From positions 5,935,283 to 5,999,282 of the forward strand of contig NC_063258.1 of the NCBI RefSeq assembly GCF_019578655.1: a stretch of DNA of 64,000 nucleotides. Direction: 5' to 3'. The position numbers were made by a program, and so were the translations under genes. This DNA comes from Ricinus communis. Lineage: Eukaryota; Streptophyta; Magnoliopsida; Malpighiales; Euphorbiaceae. Shown one piece after another: positions 12,001 through 21,782 of the stretch; positions within the stretch are counted from its first letter, which is position 1, and every line of letters starts with the position of its first letter. The notes under the pieces are model-generated. The model saw only the letters and a list, made by a program, of their open reading frames with translations, did no database searches and was not told where the DNA came from.

Positions 12001-14622
12001 ACTCTAATTTGACAATTAAATTAATTACGGACGAGTTTGAGATTTGATAATAAATTCAAAAATCAAATTGTAATCTTAAATTATCAGTTTAGTCCTTCAA
12101 CTAACACTAAAAGAAATAGTAATTAGTTTTATTAAAACTCAAAGGGGTTTTGATGTAATAAAAAAATATAGAAACCGACTCGTATATTAGACCAAACCTC
12201 AAGGGGTAAATAGTATTTAACCCTTATTTTAAAAGATCAATAAGAAATTGTGAAATTATTAATTTACTAAAACATTAAAAGTATTATAATTTTATTGATT
12301 ATAATTAGAGGTTATCAAATAAAAATGAGAAATGTTATAATAATCAAGATACTATTGAAATTTCATCACCTGTAATTTTAAAATTATTATTTTAATTATA
12401 AAAAGTATAAAAAGGATTATCATTTTTCATAAAATGGTAATTTTTATGGCAATTACAAAAAAGTTTTATTTTTTTGTTATTAATTCTTTTCATAAATTAT
12501 TGACTTATGCAAAAATAGTCATTTTTCATAATATCATAATGTTTTTCATAAGTACTATGAATTATGAAAAATTATTTTAATTTACAAAAATATGAAACGG
12601 ATTGTTATTTTTCATAAAATAGGAAGTATTGTTGTCGTACGAGAAGTTTTATTGTTTCTCATAAGTTTATCAAATTTTTTTAAGTTGTTTATGCAAAAGC
12701 AATTATGTTTTTATAATAAAAAGAAAAAAGAATTGTAAGAATTTATTTTAATTTACCAAAAAGTACAAATTAATTGTCATTTTTCTATAAAATAGTAATC
12801 ATTTCTTGATTATAAAAAATTTTCTTCTCTTTCACTAACTTACCAATCCTTATATATTTAAAATTTACACATCTTCACATTTCCATTTTCTATATTTAAA
12901 AAAAAAAAATGCCATCGCATATCCATATACATTACTCGTTTCTGTGCCGTGCTCCATGGTTAGTGCATAAGGAACAAAATGAAATTACTATTTGCCCCTT
13001 ATATCTTGCCATATACTAGTTATTCCTTAATATTTAAAAATTATATTTTTTGTTTATAATTTTATATCAAAAAATCTTTCCGTACTAGTTTCTAGTTTTG
13101 GTTTTCTAAAAGTTGCCCCTTCAATTTTGGTGTAATGTATAACTTATCTCTTATATTTTATTCATTACACTATATATTGAAAATCAATGCAATTAAAGAA
13201 ATAAATTAATAAAAAATATAATTTGATCTTTAAACTTTTTATCACAGTTATAATTCATGTGTAATAAAATTAATAATAAAAATAATATTTACTTTGTTTT
13301 GATAATTTAAAATTAAATTATATGAATTTTTAATATTTTACTAAATATAAGTATTTTTAAAATGTTTAAGTTTCACTGGAATTAAATTATGCTAAAAATT
13401 AGAGCATGTAAAAGATTTAATGACTAAGTTGAATTTTTTTATCGACTTCATCTTTTATCTAACTTGACTTTGCATAAAAAAAGCTAATAGTTAGTTTTAT
13501 TAAAAGATAAAAAAAATATAGTGTAATAATTAAACTATAAAGAGCAATTTATGTATTACACTAAAATCAAAGAAAAAAATAGTCTAAAACCAAACTTAGT
13601 TAATAATTGTTAAACCGAAATTCAGACAAAATGATTTTCTTAGTATAAAATTATCAAATAAAAAAATATAATTTTAAATATTAAAAAGTAATTAGTATAA
13701 TATAGTAAAATTTAGGGGCAAAATAATAATTACTCTTTGGAAAGATCCATCGGAAGGTTAGGAATGTTATCCAAACTTGAATTATAGGCAAATCTTAAGG
13801 ACTGAGATGTAATTTAACCCTCCCATAGAGAAACAACTTTTAATAATAAGATCAAGTGGCTTGTTGATCAACTATAGTAATGACTACAAATAAGGAAAAC
13901 AACAATCTGTTATTAATGTACATAGTAATTTCTTTTTATATTTCTCTTTTTTTTTTGTTATATACCTTTTATTGTTAAGTAATGAATAAGACTGTAAAGT
14001 ACGATTTTACCCTTATAAAATTGATGTTACTGAAGAAAATAAGAATATTTTTTATATAATCTTATAAAGGGAAACAATTTTTAAGACCTAAGGGCTAAAC
14101 TGACAAATTTTTATTTCCCCACATACTTTTTCTCTCCCTTTTCCTTTCCTTTTCCTTTACTACCCAAAGAAAGAAAATAACAACAATTACTTTCCTTTTT
14201 CCTTTTTCTTTTCTTTTCTTTTCTCTCGAAACAAACAAGGCATTTAAAATATATAAAAGCAAAGTCAATAACTCTCTGCCTACTCTTACCACTAAGAATG
14301 GCTTAACTTAATACTTTTAGACACGTAATGTCCAGCTCATAATCATTTCTCAGTCTTATCTTTATCCGTTAGATAAACTAAAAAAAAAAAATTCAAAACA
14401 AAAAATTTATTTTCCCTCATCCTTCATAGGCCTTTTTCTCGGAAACCAAACAGAAAATATAAAGAGATGGAAAAAAAAAAAAAAAAAGTAGAGAATCAAA
14501 AAAAGAAAAAGAATCACCTCAAAAGCCTGAACTCTGTAACCAGAATGGAGAAGAGAAGCCGCCATTTCCAAGCTCAACTCATCCAAGCCAACAAATCCAA
14601 CAACACCACTACCAGACGCCAT
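1..14622 (-). CDS. Class-II ketose-bisphosphate aldolase family protein, N-terminal part (tandem HIBADH/6PGDH-like domains), partial
   Basis: Sixteen exons joined by GT-AG introns with consistent phase: 14622-14518, 10549-10474, 7275-7195, 7105-7025, 6266-6190, 6065-6011, 5909-5861, 5614-5477, 4808-4730, 3287-3209, 3127-3081, 2930-2736, 1906-1831, 772-692, 619-539, 50-1. They total 1350 nt, 450 codons, and the gene continues past the left edge. Start is the ATG at 14622 ([13 protein letters not shown]). Domain 1 (about residues 7-285) has a degenerate dinucleotide-binding loop ([12 protein letters not shown]), a substrate-loop match (RSTILPSHV) and a lysine motif ([11 protein letters not shown]). 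Domain 2 starts near residue 328 with an intact [11 protein letters not shown] loop, followed by SSTVSPGFV and DAPVSGG. In the plant family these tandem domains precede sugar-acid kinase-like and class-II aldolase domains; those would lie outside the window. Family identity rests on recalled resemblance, the exon structure on the sequence. No stop or frameshift was found. Substrate is not established here. Confidence 0.88.
3526..4470 (+). mobile_element. Ty1/copia fragment (RT tail, RNase H, candidate 3' LTR) inside intron 9, antisense to the host gene
   Basis: The plus strand encodes the copia RT end and RNase [18 protein letters not shown] and [11 protein letters not shown], then in another frame AEYIAASAA and [11 protein letters not shown], then [24 protein letters not shown] split over the C-terminus. 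The frame change near 3835 also loses the usual WSSKKQ...LS segment, so there is an internal deletion. After the coding remnant, 4187-4469 starts TG, ends CA and holds a TATAAATA at about 4373, and could be the 3' LTR. No matching 5' LTR, gag or integrase was found. It lies between exons 9 and 10 of the host gene, opposite in orientation. Coding identity is secure; the LTR limits are a guess. Confidence 0.8.
7448..7547. repeat. Perfect 50-bp tandem duplication in intron 2
   Basis: The 50-base unit starting ACTAAACAAATTTC at 7448 is repeated without a mismatch from 7498. The two copies differ from the flanks immediately outside. Identity with no drift in an otherwise decayed intron suggests a recent slippage or repair event. 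Confidence 0.95.
8462..10155. mobile_element. hAT-superfamily element, probably non-autonomous, in intron 2
   Basis: Both ends carry imperfect terminal inverted repeats: TAGGGCTGAGCATGGATC on the left and, as reverse complement, TAGGGGTGAGCACGGATC on the right. They are flanked by an exact 8-bp duplication GTCAAAAC at 8454-8461 and 10156-10163. Eight-base duplications and TAGGG-type ends are typical of hAT elements. Subterminal regions are packed with short repeats of the CCGAACCGAA and GGTACGGTA kind. The interior is very AT-rich and no transposase-like reading frame was recognised. Length 1694 bp. It lies in the 3.2-kb intron between exons 2 and 3 of the host gene. Confidence 0.9.
11291..12223. 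mobile_element. Long-TIR Mutator-like non-autonomous element in intron 1
   Basis: About 100 bp at each end form a long inverted repeat. The left end reads GGATTAAATACTATTTA and the right end, reverse complemented, GGGTTAAATACTATTTA, with similarity continuing through CCCTTGAGGTTTGG and TTTTATTACATCAAAA. The flanks carry an exact 9-bp duplication TTATTTTAA at 11282-11290 and 12224-12232. Nine-base duplications with long inverted repeats point to the Mutator superfamily. No coding sequence is visible in the 933 bp. Confidence 0.88.
12981..13735. mobile_element. Second, diverged long-TIR element in intron 1
   Basis: The left 200 bp (GAAATTACTATTTGCCCC onward, through TTTTGGTGTAAT and CATTACACTATA) matches the reverse complement of the right 200 bp with many substitutions and small indels. 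The ends resemble those of the neighbouring element at 11291-12223, suggesting a related family. I found no convincing target duplication, so the exact ends are uncertain and the copy is probably older. Confidence 0.7.
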
Positions 14623-14803
14623 TTTCTTTGCTTCCCTGTGATATGCTTTTAGCTGTGGATTTCTTGAAATCAGAGTGTGCTTATTCTTTTTCTTCTTCTT
14701 CTTTTTTCTAATGGTTAGAGCTAAAGGTTTTTGGGAATGAATGACAGAAACGATGAGTTTAAATTAAGAGGCGGAGTCTGGTTCCGGTAGTCCATTCCAA
14801 TAC

Positions 14804-14817
14804 GTAAATATAATAAA
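14804..14817 (-). promoter_or_regulatory. Candidate TATA box of the dehydrogenase/aldolase gene
   Basis: On the minus strand this reads GTTTATTATATTTA, about 180 bases upstream of the start codon at 14622. Between them lies a purine-rich (GAAGAA) stretch resembling a plant 5' UTR. AT-rich matches are common here, so this is only a positional guess. Confidence 0.22.
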
Positions 14818-14976
14818 CACAAGAGGGCAAAATGTACAGTGCCTTTCTTAAAAAAGTCGCCACCTCCGCCCCCACGTTTTTCAAACTGGCAATTCCTTTT
14901 TTTTTTTCCCTTCTTCTTCTTATTATTACATTATTAATAATAAAAAAAAAAAGAAATAAATACACCCGAATTTGAA

Positions 14977-16019
14977 ATTATTAAACGTCGAAGTGTTCTT
15001 AATTTTTATCTCACTAAAATAATAAACATAAATCTATATTTATTTCTAAAATAAAATTTTATTAATTAATAAATTAGCTCTAGATTAATAATTATATAAT
15101 GATATTTTTTATATCAATTTTAAATAATCTCGTAGAAAATATCTTAATCACGTATAAAGATGTGAAACTTCTTAATATGTATATTTATTTATTTCTAATA
15201 TTTAGAAATATTATATTGATACATAAATTTATAAATTTATTATAATTAATAAATAAATAAATTATATTTTTAATTAATTTTTCAAAAGTAGATTTTTAGC
15301 TATGTTTTTAATTATAATATTAACTATAGTTTATTATAAAATATGTTTTATTTTTGAAATTAGTAACCAATGATATTCATTAATTTTATATAAAAATAGA
15401 TTAATTAATAAATATAATAAAATAATTTTTTATATTTTCTATATTAATAAAGTATTAAAATATTATAATTTTATTAAAGATTTAAAAAAATCTTAAATTA
15501 TATTGCTTTAATATATCATAATATTATAATTAAAATAACAAAATAAAAAATTTATATTAAATATTGTAAAAAAGAATATTTCAACTCAGATGGTAATAAT
15601 TTTTTTTTAAAACAGGGTGTAAAGAGAATTTAAAAAGTAAAAACATACAATTTACTGACTAAATTATTTATTATTTATTTTTTCTTTATCATATTTAGTA
15701 AAAAGATTATGAATTTACTAAATCACACTCTTTTTCTTTTTTACTTTTCGGTGTAATGTATAGGACAAGAGAATACAGACACTTGACTTGCTTTCCTTTT
15801 TCATTTTCTTTACTTTTGTTTCCTTTTCTTGTTTTTTGTTTTCCTGATATTAACCACAAAATAACCAATAAAAGGAACCGAAGAATGGCTGCCTCCGTAC
15901 ATGGGCTCCACCGCATGACAGGGAAGGTGCGCGTATCTAATACGGACGGATAGGACTTTTGGAACAAATGCTGTCACCACCACCATTCCTTAGGGTTTTG
16001 GAGTGCCATTCCTGAGTCT
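14977..16019. other. AT-rich intergenic stretch, nothing recognised
   Basis: Very AT-rich DNA with many short A and T runs. Two overlapping opposite-strand open frames at 15707-15967 have no recognisable motif. I see no gene, RNA or bounded repeat. Confidence 0.5.
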
Positions 16020-17682
16020 TGTATGAAATTTTTAAATTTTTGTTATATGATAATTAGTTATTTTTCTAATATTTGTTGTTATTATTTTTGTTATAATTTT
16101 TTTTAATTTAAATAACTCCAACTATATTTTTATTAAAAATTATGTATACATTTATATAAATTATTGTTAAGAATAATAAAAATATAAACTATATATTATC
16201 ACTATGTACGTGACATATTAAAAATTTATATTTATATATATATTATATAGGTCGGCTAACAGGGCTTAATTCAGCTTGTAATTTTTAAGTATTGGATTGA
16301 GCCTGGTCCAATATGTATATAGGCTTAAATTTTGACCTAGCATGCACATTTTTAAAAGTTATGAACATTTATATAAATCATCTTTAAAAGTTATAAACAT
16401 GCATGAGTGGCTTAAAGTACAAATTTTGTGTATAATGCAAAAGAATTTCGAGCTAACTTAGATGACTCTGGTAGATATCCAAGCCCATAAGTTAGTTTAA
16501 TAGAAAAAAAATTGCTAGATCAATCTCTAGTTTCTTTTGTATTTTTTCTATCCATGATAGGAGGGTCAAAAGACTATAGATTTTACAACTCGCCGTAAAA
16601 ACTGATCTAATGAGGAGGAGAAAACTCAAACTTGAGACTTCTTACTCCCAAAAGCAAACGATCTTACCACTTGATCTTAATCTTAAGTATAATTTATTTT
16701 GTATTATCATAAAAAGAAAACATAAGATGTTATAAAAACATATATAATATAATAATTTAGAAATTAATATGTACAAGTAAATTTTAGAATTTAAGAAATA
16801 TGAATGTCATTTCGAGACTAACACATCTTTGACTACCAGACTAAAGTTCAGAATCTTTATATACTCATTTTGTATGAAACTTTTAAAATTTTGTTATGAT
16901 AATTAGTTACTTTTCTAATGTTTGTTGTTATTATTTTTGTTATAAATTTTTTTAATTTAAATAACTCAAACTATGGTTTTATTAAAAAATTATATTTATT
17001 TATAAAAATTATTGTTAAGAATAATAAACATGGAAACTATATATCTTCACTATGTACATGACATATATATATATATATTTATTTATTTATTTATATTACA
17101 TAGGTCGGGTTAGAGTCTAACTGGACTTGACTCAACTTGTAGTTTTTATGTATTGGCTTGAGCCTGGTCCAATATATATATGTAAGCTTAAATTTTAACC
17201 TAGCATGCACATCTTTAAAAGTCATGAACATTTATATAAATCATCTAAAATTTACAGTTCATGCTTGGGTGGCTTAAAATAAAAATTTTGTGTCAAGTGC
17301 AAAAAAATCTCGAGCTAACTTAGATGAGTCTAAAGGATATTCAAGCTCATAAACTAGTCTAATATTCAATTAAAAAAAAATGCTAGATCAACCTCTAGTT
17401 TCTTTTGTATTTTTTAATTTATTGGAGAATCAAAAGGCTTATAGGCTTTAACAATAGGAGTAGTCGTTCCTTTACACTCGCATATAGTAAGAAGGAGAGG
17501 ACTCGAACTTGAAACTTCTCACTCCAAAAAACAAACGCTCTTACCATTTGAACTAAATTTCAAGTATAGTTTCTTTTGTATTATCATAAAAAGAAAGCAT
17601 AAAATTTTATGAAAACATGTATAATATAATAATTTAGAAATTAATATATACAAGTGAATTTTAGAGTTAAGAAATATGAGCT
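16020..17682. repeat. Diverged tandem pair of ~0.8-kb repeats
   Basis: Copy 1 (about 16020-16804) and copy 2 (about 16871-17682) are collinear direct repeats. Both start TGTATGAAA and share TTGTTGTTATTATTTTTGTT, TTGAGCCTGGTCCAATAT, TAGCATGCACAT and TTTAGAAATTAATAT in the same order. A 66-bp spacer separates them. They differ by many substitutions and small indels, including a TA/TTTA expansion in copy 2, so the duplication is old. No reading frame or LTR-type ends were recognised. Confidence 0.85.
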
Positions 17683-17764
17683 GCTTTAAAATATTAAGGA
17701 CTTAAACATACTAAAATAATTATTTTTTTTGCATTATAGTAAAATGTTAAATCGTCGGATATTG

Positions 17765-18075
17765 GTAAGATATATTATTAAGCCTCTAAACTAGTCTATT
17801 TTATTTTACTGAGCCATTGAAATTTTAAATTATTTTATTGAGCTTGCATTTGTATTTTTTTGTTTTTTTAAGGATTTCTTATATATATTTTATGAGATTT
17901 TTGTTTGTTCTAGTGAACCCTTGTATTATTTTTTTATTTTTATTTTGGTTAAGGATCATTAAATCTCAATACAAGTAAGATAAAACAAAAGCACAATGAA
18001 TTAAAACAAAATTTAAAGGATTCAATAAATAAAAATAATAAGTTCAAGAGGTTAAAAATACATTTTGTCATATTA
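17765..18075. repeat. Weak inverted repeat, possible decayed long-TIR element
   Basis: The left arm (TAAGCCTCTAAACTAG, TTTACTGAGCC, TTATTGAGCTTG) loosely matches the reverse complement of the right arm (AACCTCTTGAACTTATT, TTTATTGAATCC, CATTGTGCTTTTG). The layout resembles the long-TIR elements in intron 1, but the match is patchy and the ends and target duplication are not clear. Confidence 0.35.
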
Positions 18076-18239
18076 AATTTAAAATTTTAATTATGAAATA
18101 ATAAAAGTCTATATGTATTCTAAAGGTAAACACTTTCTATTACTGGATGTTTATTATATTAAATTTAAAAATTTAATTATGAAATAATAAAGTTCTAAAT
18201 ATATTTTAAGAGCAAATACTTTTTATAACTCGATGTTTG
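18072..18239. repeat. Tandem duplication, ~85-bp period
   Basis: Two adjacent direct copies (18072-18153 and 18157-18239) share TATTAAATTTAAAA, AATTATGAAATAATAAA and CGATGTTT or GGATGTTT in order, with roughly one change in eight bases. From 18240 to 18700 the sequence is AT-rich with nothing recognised. Confidence 0.75.
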
Positions 18240-18699
18240 TCCCCACATTATGGGCGGATTACTCTGATTATTGAATTAGATAATATTTAAAATTATAGTA
18301 AATAATACTTATTATTTTATAGGATTAAAGATCTTTAAAAAAATGACGTTGAAATTTTAGAATTTTCATTTTATTTCTTATCTAATTCTCATTTATGACT
18401 TCATAAAAAATTTGTATTATATGCAATCTCATGGCAATACTTCTAATATAATGGTCGTCAATATACACTTGAAAAATAAACTTAGCAATTAAATATGATT
18501 AAAATATAAATAAGAAATAATATATGCATATTTTTATCATATTCTGTGAAAGTATTTTCATTTTTATTAATAATATCTTTCTCTATTGAGTGATGTTTTT
18601 ATTTGAATTGCTTAGAGATTATTGTTTTAATTTTTTAATTGCTCAATCTATCACTGTAACAATCTAATGCTCACTTTAATAATTTTATAAGTCTTCATA

Positions 18700-19086
18700 G
18701 ACTAAGTTTCAAAACTTTGATGCATGCGCCAGCATAGCCCTTAAGGCTTCTCCTTCTACAACTACATATAGGACCATATTCCTTTTAGGTTGTGAGGGTC
18801 GCAGTATTGGAGGGGCTATAAAATATTCTTTGATTTTCTCAAAAGCTATTTGACATTGTTCATCCCAACCCATCTTCTCACCTTTCTTCAACAGCTTGTA
18901 AATAGGTAAGAATATCGATGTAAGCTTTGCAATGAACCTATTGATATTTTGTACTCTTCCCAAGAAGCCCATGACTTCTTTCTCTGTCTTGGCCGCAGGC
19001 ATGTCTTGGATGGCCTTTACCTTGTCTAGGTCTACTTTGATTCCATTCTCACTCGCTGGGAATCCCAACAGTTTTCTTAAGGTAAC
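18700..19086 (-). pseudogene. Ty3/gypsy pol remnant, downstream part (RT end, RNase H start)
   Basis: The minus strand encodes typical gypsy sequence after the RT catalytic core: LGFPASENGIKVD, DKVKAIQDMPAAKTEKEV, GFLGRVQNINRFIAKL and FEKIKEYFIAPPIL. It is open from 19068 to 18709. The upstream part of the same gene is at 26103-26880, separated by the copia element. Removing that element and one copy of its GTAAC duplication restores a continuous reading frame at the joint (KCIFG then VTLRKLLGF), which shows the gypsy sequence is the older host. No LTRs of this gypsy element were found. Confidence 0.88.
19082..19086. repeat. Target-site duplication of the copia element, left copy
   Basis: GTAAC here is repeated at 26103-26107 immediately after the 3' LTR. 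The 5-bp length fits LTR-retrotransposon integrase. Confidence 0.92.
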
Positions 19087-19284
19087 TGTTGAGATTTTGA
19101 GTTGTTAGGGTTGTTAGGATATGATAAGTATTTATCTTTTAAATTTAAAGTCTAGCTATTAAGAGTTTGTTATTTAGTTTCTATCAAAGTCTTACATATA
19201 AGTATAAATATAAGGCTGATGTATCTCTTTTTGATATCATAATACAATAATGAAAACCTAATTCTTAGGTTATTTCTTTCAAGT
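19087..19284 (+). repeat. Copia 5' LTR
   Basis: Starts TGTTGAGATTTTGAG after the GTAAC duplication and ends TTTCTTTCAAGT just before the primer-binding site. A TATAAATATAAGG-like promoter core is at about 19203. The 3' boundary is set by the PBS on this side and by the target duplication after the other LTR; it gives a TG...GT end rather than TG...CA. Confidence 0.88.
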
Positions 19285-19297
19285 TGGTATCAGAGCC
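19285..19297 (+). other. Copia primer-binding site (initiator tRNA-Met type)
   Basis: TGGTATCAGAGCC directly follows the 5' LTR and matches the usual plant copia site complementary to the 3' end of initiator methionine tRNA. Confidence 0.93.
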
Positions 19298-19336
19298 TAC
19301 CAAAAAAAAAAAAGGCTTTGAAACACTTAAAACAAC

Positions 19337-20700
19337 ATGAGTGGTAGAGATGGTGAACCATCTGGATCGAAACCTATTATCATTCAATCTGAAGGAGCAT
19401 TCAATGCAGGAATTACACTTACAGAATCAAATTATGATGTATGGTCTCAACTAATGGAAATGCATATTGCTGAAAGAGAAAAGCTTTCCTATATTCGGGG
19501 AAAAACAAAATCACCACCGAATCGGGAGGATGGGTATGAAAAGTGGTATACTGAAAACCAAAAGGTGAAAAGATGGCTGCTAATGTCTATGAGTCCAGAG
19601 ATTATGAAGCGATATTTACGCTTATCCACTGCCCATGAAATCTGGACTGCTTTATCAAAAGCTTTCTATGATGGCAGTGATGAGTTGCAGCTCTTCGCCT
19701 TAAACCAAAAAGCATTTGCAGCCAAACAGAATAGAAGATCTCTCTCTGAATATTATGGAGAACTAACTGCAATTTTTCAGGAATTGGATCACAGTGACAA
19801 AGTGGTCATGAAGGATCCTGATGATGTGATTGCGTACAAAAAATCTATTGAACGACTACGGGTGCATATATTTTTAGCTGGACTGGACGATCACTTTGAG
19901 CAGGTTCGCGGAGAAATCTTACGTCAGGAGTCTACTTCAGGCCTAGAAGAAAGCTATGCCCTGATTCGACGAGAGGAGAACCGCCGTGTAACATTAAAAG
20001 GAGACTATGGAGACTCCGATGCTGCTGCTATGGTGATTCGCAACAAGTCAAAGACATCTATTGATATTAGAAAGTCCACACAAAAATGTACTCATTGTAA
20101 TAAGTCAGGCCACATCAAAGATTGTTGCTTTGAGCTTGTAGGCTATCCAGATTGGTGGGATCAGAATCGAGGATCACAAAGAAGGAAAGCTAAGAATTCC
20201 TTGATTTCCGTTGTTGCTGAAACCAAAACAAGTGAGGACAATGTTGAATCAACTTCAACATTAGTAGTAACCACAAGCAAGGAAGGTAAGGTGTTTAATA
20301 TTTCTACATCTGTTTGTGATAATACATGGATAATTGATTCTGGTGCTTCAAATCATATGACCTTTGATTCTGGACAGGTTAAGAAACTTAGACCATCCTT
20401 ACAAAAATATGTTTTGATAGCAAATGGTAATGAGGTTCCAATTATTGGAGAGGGATCTATTACTGCCACCAATTCTTTAAATTTAAACTCAGTTTTAATT
20501 GTTCCATCATTAAATTACAGCCTTTTATCTGTTTCCCAAATAACATCAGCTTTGTCTTGTATTGTTATTTTTTGGCCCAATTTCTGTTGTTTTAAGGATA
20601 TCCAAACGAAGGACGATTACGTGGTATTAGGCGAGGGAATTTGTACTACTTGGACATGCAATCGAATACTTCTTCCAAGTTGCATCATGCGTTTGCAATG
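19337..20700 (+). pseudogene. Copia gag and protease
   Basis: An ATG at 19337 opens about 430 codons of gag-protease. The N-terminal half matches the copia gag (UBN2-type) pattern: ESNYDVWSQLMEMHI, REKLSYIRG, AHEIWTALSKAF, and LAGLDDHFEQVRGEIL. A zinc knuckle CTHCNKSGHIKDCC lies near residue 250, followed by the YPDWW segment common in this group. The aspartic protease motif DSGASNHMT is near residue 335. Similarity to copia ends near 20610, where a small indel moves the polyprotein into the frame used by integrase; the last part of the open frame is out-of-frame translation. Confidence 0.92.
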
Positions 20701-21782
20701 GATGGTCCAAAGAAGGAAAAAAATGAAGTAGAAATCTGGTTACAACATAGACGACTAGGGCATGCTTCTTTTGGCTACCTAAAAAAGTTATTTCCTGGTT
20801 TGTTTAACAACATTGATGTTTTTATTTTTCGTTGTGATGTTTGTGAACTTGCCAAGAGTCATCGAAGCTCTTTTTCATCAAGTTTTAATAGAGGTCATTT
20901 ACCTTTTATGATTATTCATTCTGATGTTTGGGGTCCATCTAAAATTTCAACTTTGGGGGGATCTCGTTGGTTTGTTACTTTTATCGATGATTGTACAAGG
21001 ATGACTTGGGTGTGCTTAATGAAATCTAAGAGTGATGTGAGTGCATTATTTCAGAAATTTCATACACATGTTAAGACTCAATATAATGCACATATTCAAG
21101 TGCTTCGCAGCGATAATGGTGGTGAATACCATAACTCTGAATTGAAGCATTATTTGGAAGAAAATGGAATTGTCAATCAAAGTACATGTGTTTATACACC
21201 CCAACAAAATGGGGTAGCTGAAAGGAAGAATAGGCATTTACTAGAAGTTGTTCGTGCCTCATTGCTTCATGCAAAAATGCCATTATCATATTGGGGAGAA
21301 GCTCTTACTTCTGCTGCATATTTAATTAACCGAAGTCCTTCACGGACTTTTGATTTTCAGACACCTTTTCAGGTCCTTAATGATACTACAACTGCTCCAT
21401 CAACATCAAACTTACCTCCTCGTGTCTTCGGCTGTGTAGTATTTGTACATATTCATAAACATCACCGCCATAAGCTTGCTCCTCGAGCAATAAGATGTGT
21501 GTTTCTTGGATATGCAACAAATAAAAAGGGGTACAGGTGTTATTATCCTCCAACTCGACGTATGTTCATATCCATAGATGTAGTCTTTCATGAAGATGTG
21601 ATGTATTTTGAGTCTGAATTTCCGGAGGAGAGACATGAAGAAATTCAGACATTAGATTATCAATTTCATAAGGAGTATGAAGTGGTTGATAATGGTGTTG
21701 GTGATCACTCAGAAAATCATGGGATACGTATTGAACAAGAAGATCTAACTCCATCGATTGAAGAAGAGTCCTCAAGTGAAGA
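20620..21782 (+). pseudogene. Copia integrase, cut by the nested insertion
   Basis: In the new frame the RGNLYYLD segment is followed by the integrase zinc-binding region (LQHRRLGHASFGYL, FRCDVCELAKSHR). The catalytic core carries the acidic triad: HSDVWGP, LRSDNGGEY and the Glu of QQNGVAERKNRHLLE. The C-terminal part includes VFGCVVFVHIH and AIRCVFLGY. The frame stays open to the insertion at 21783, and the product's continuation resumes in frame at 24099. Confidence 0.93.
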
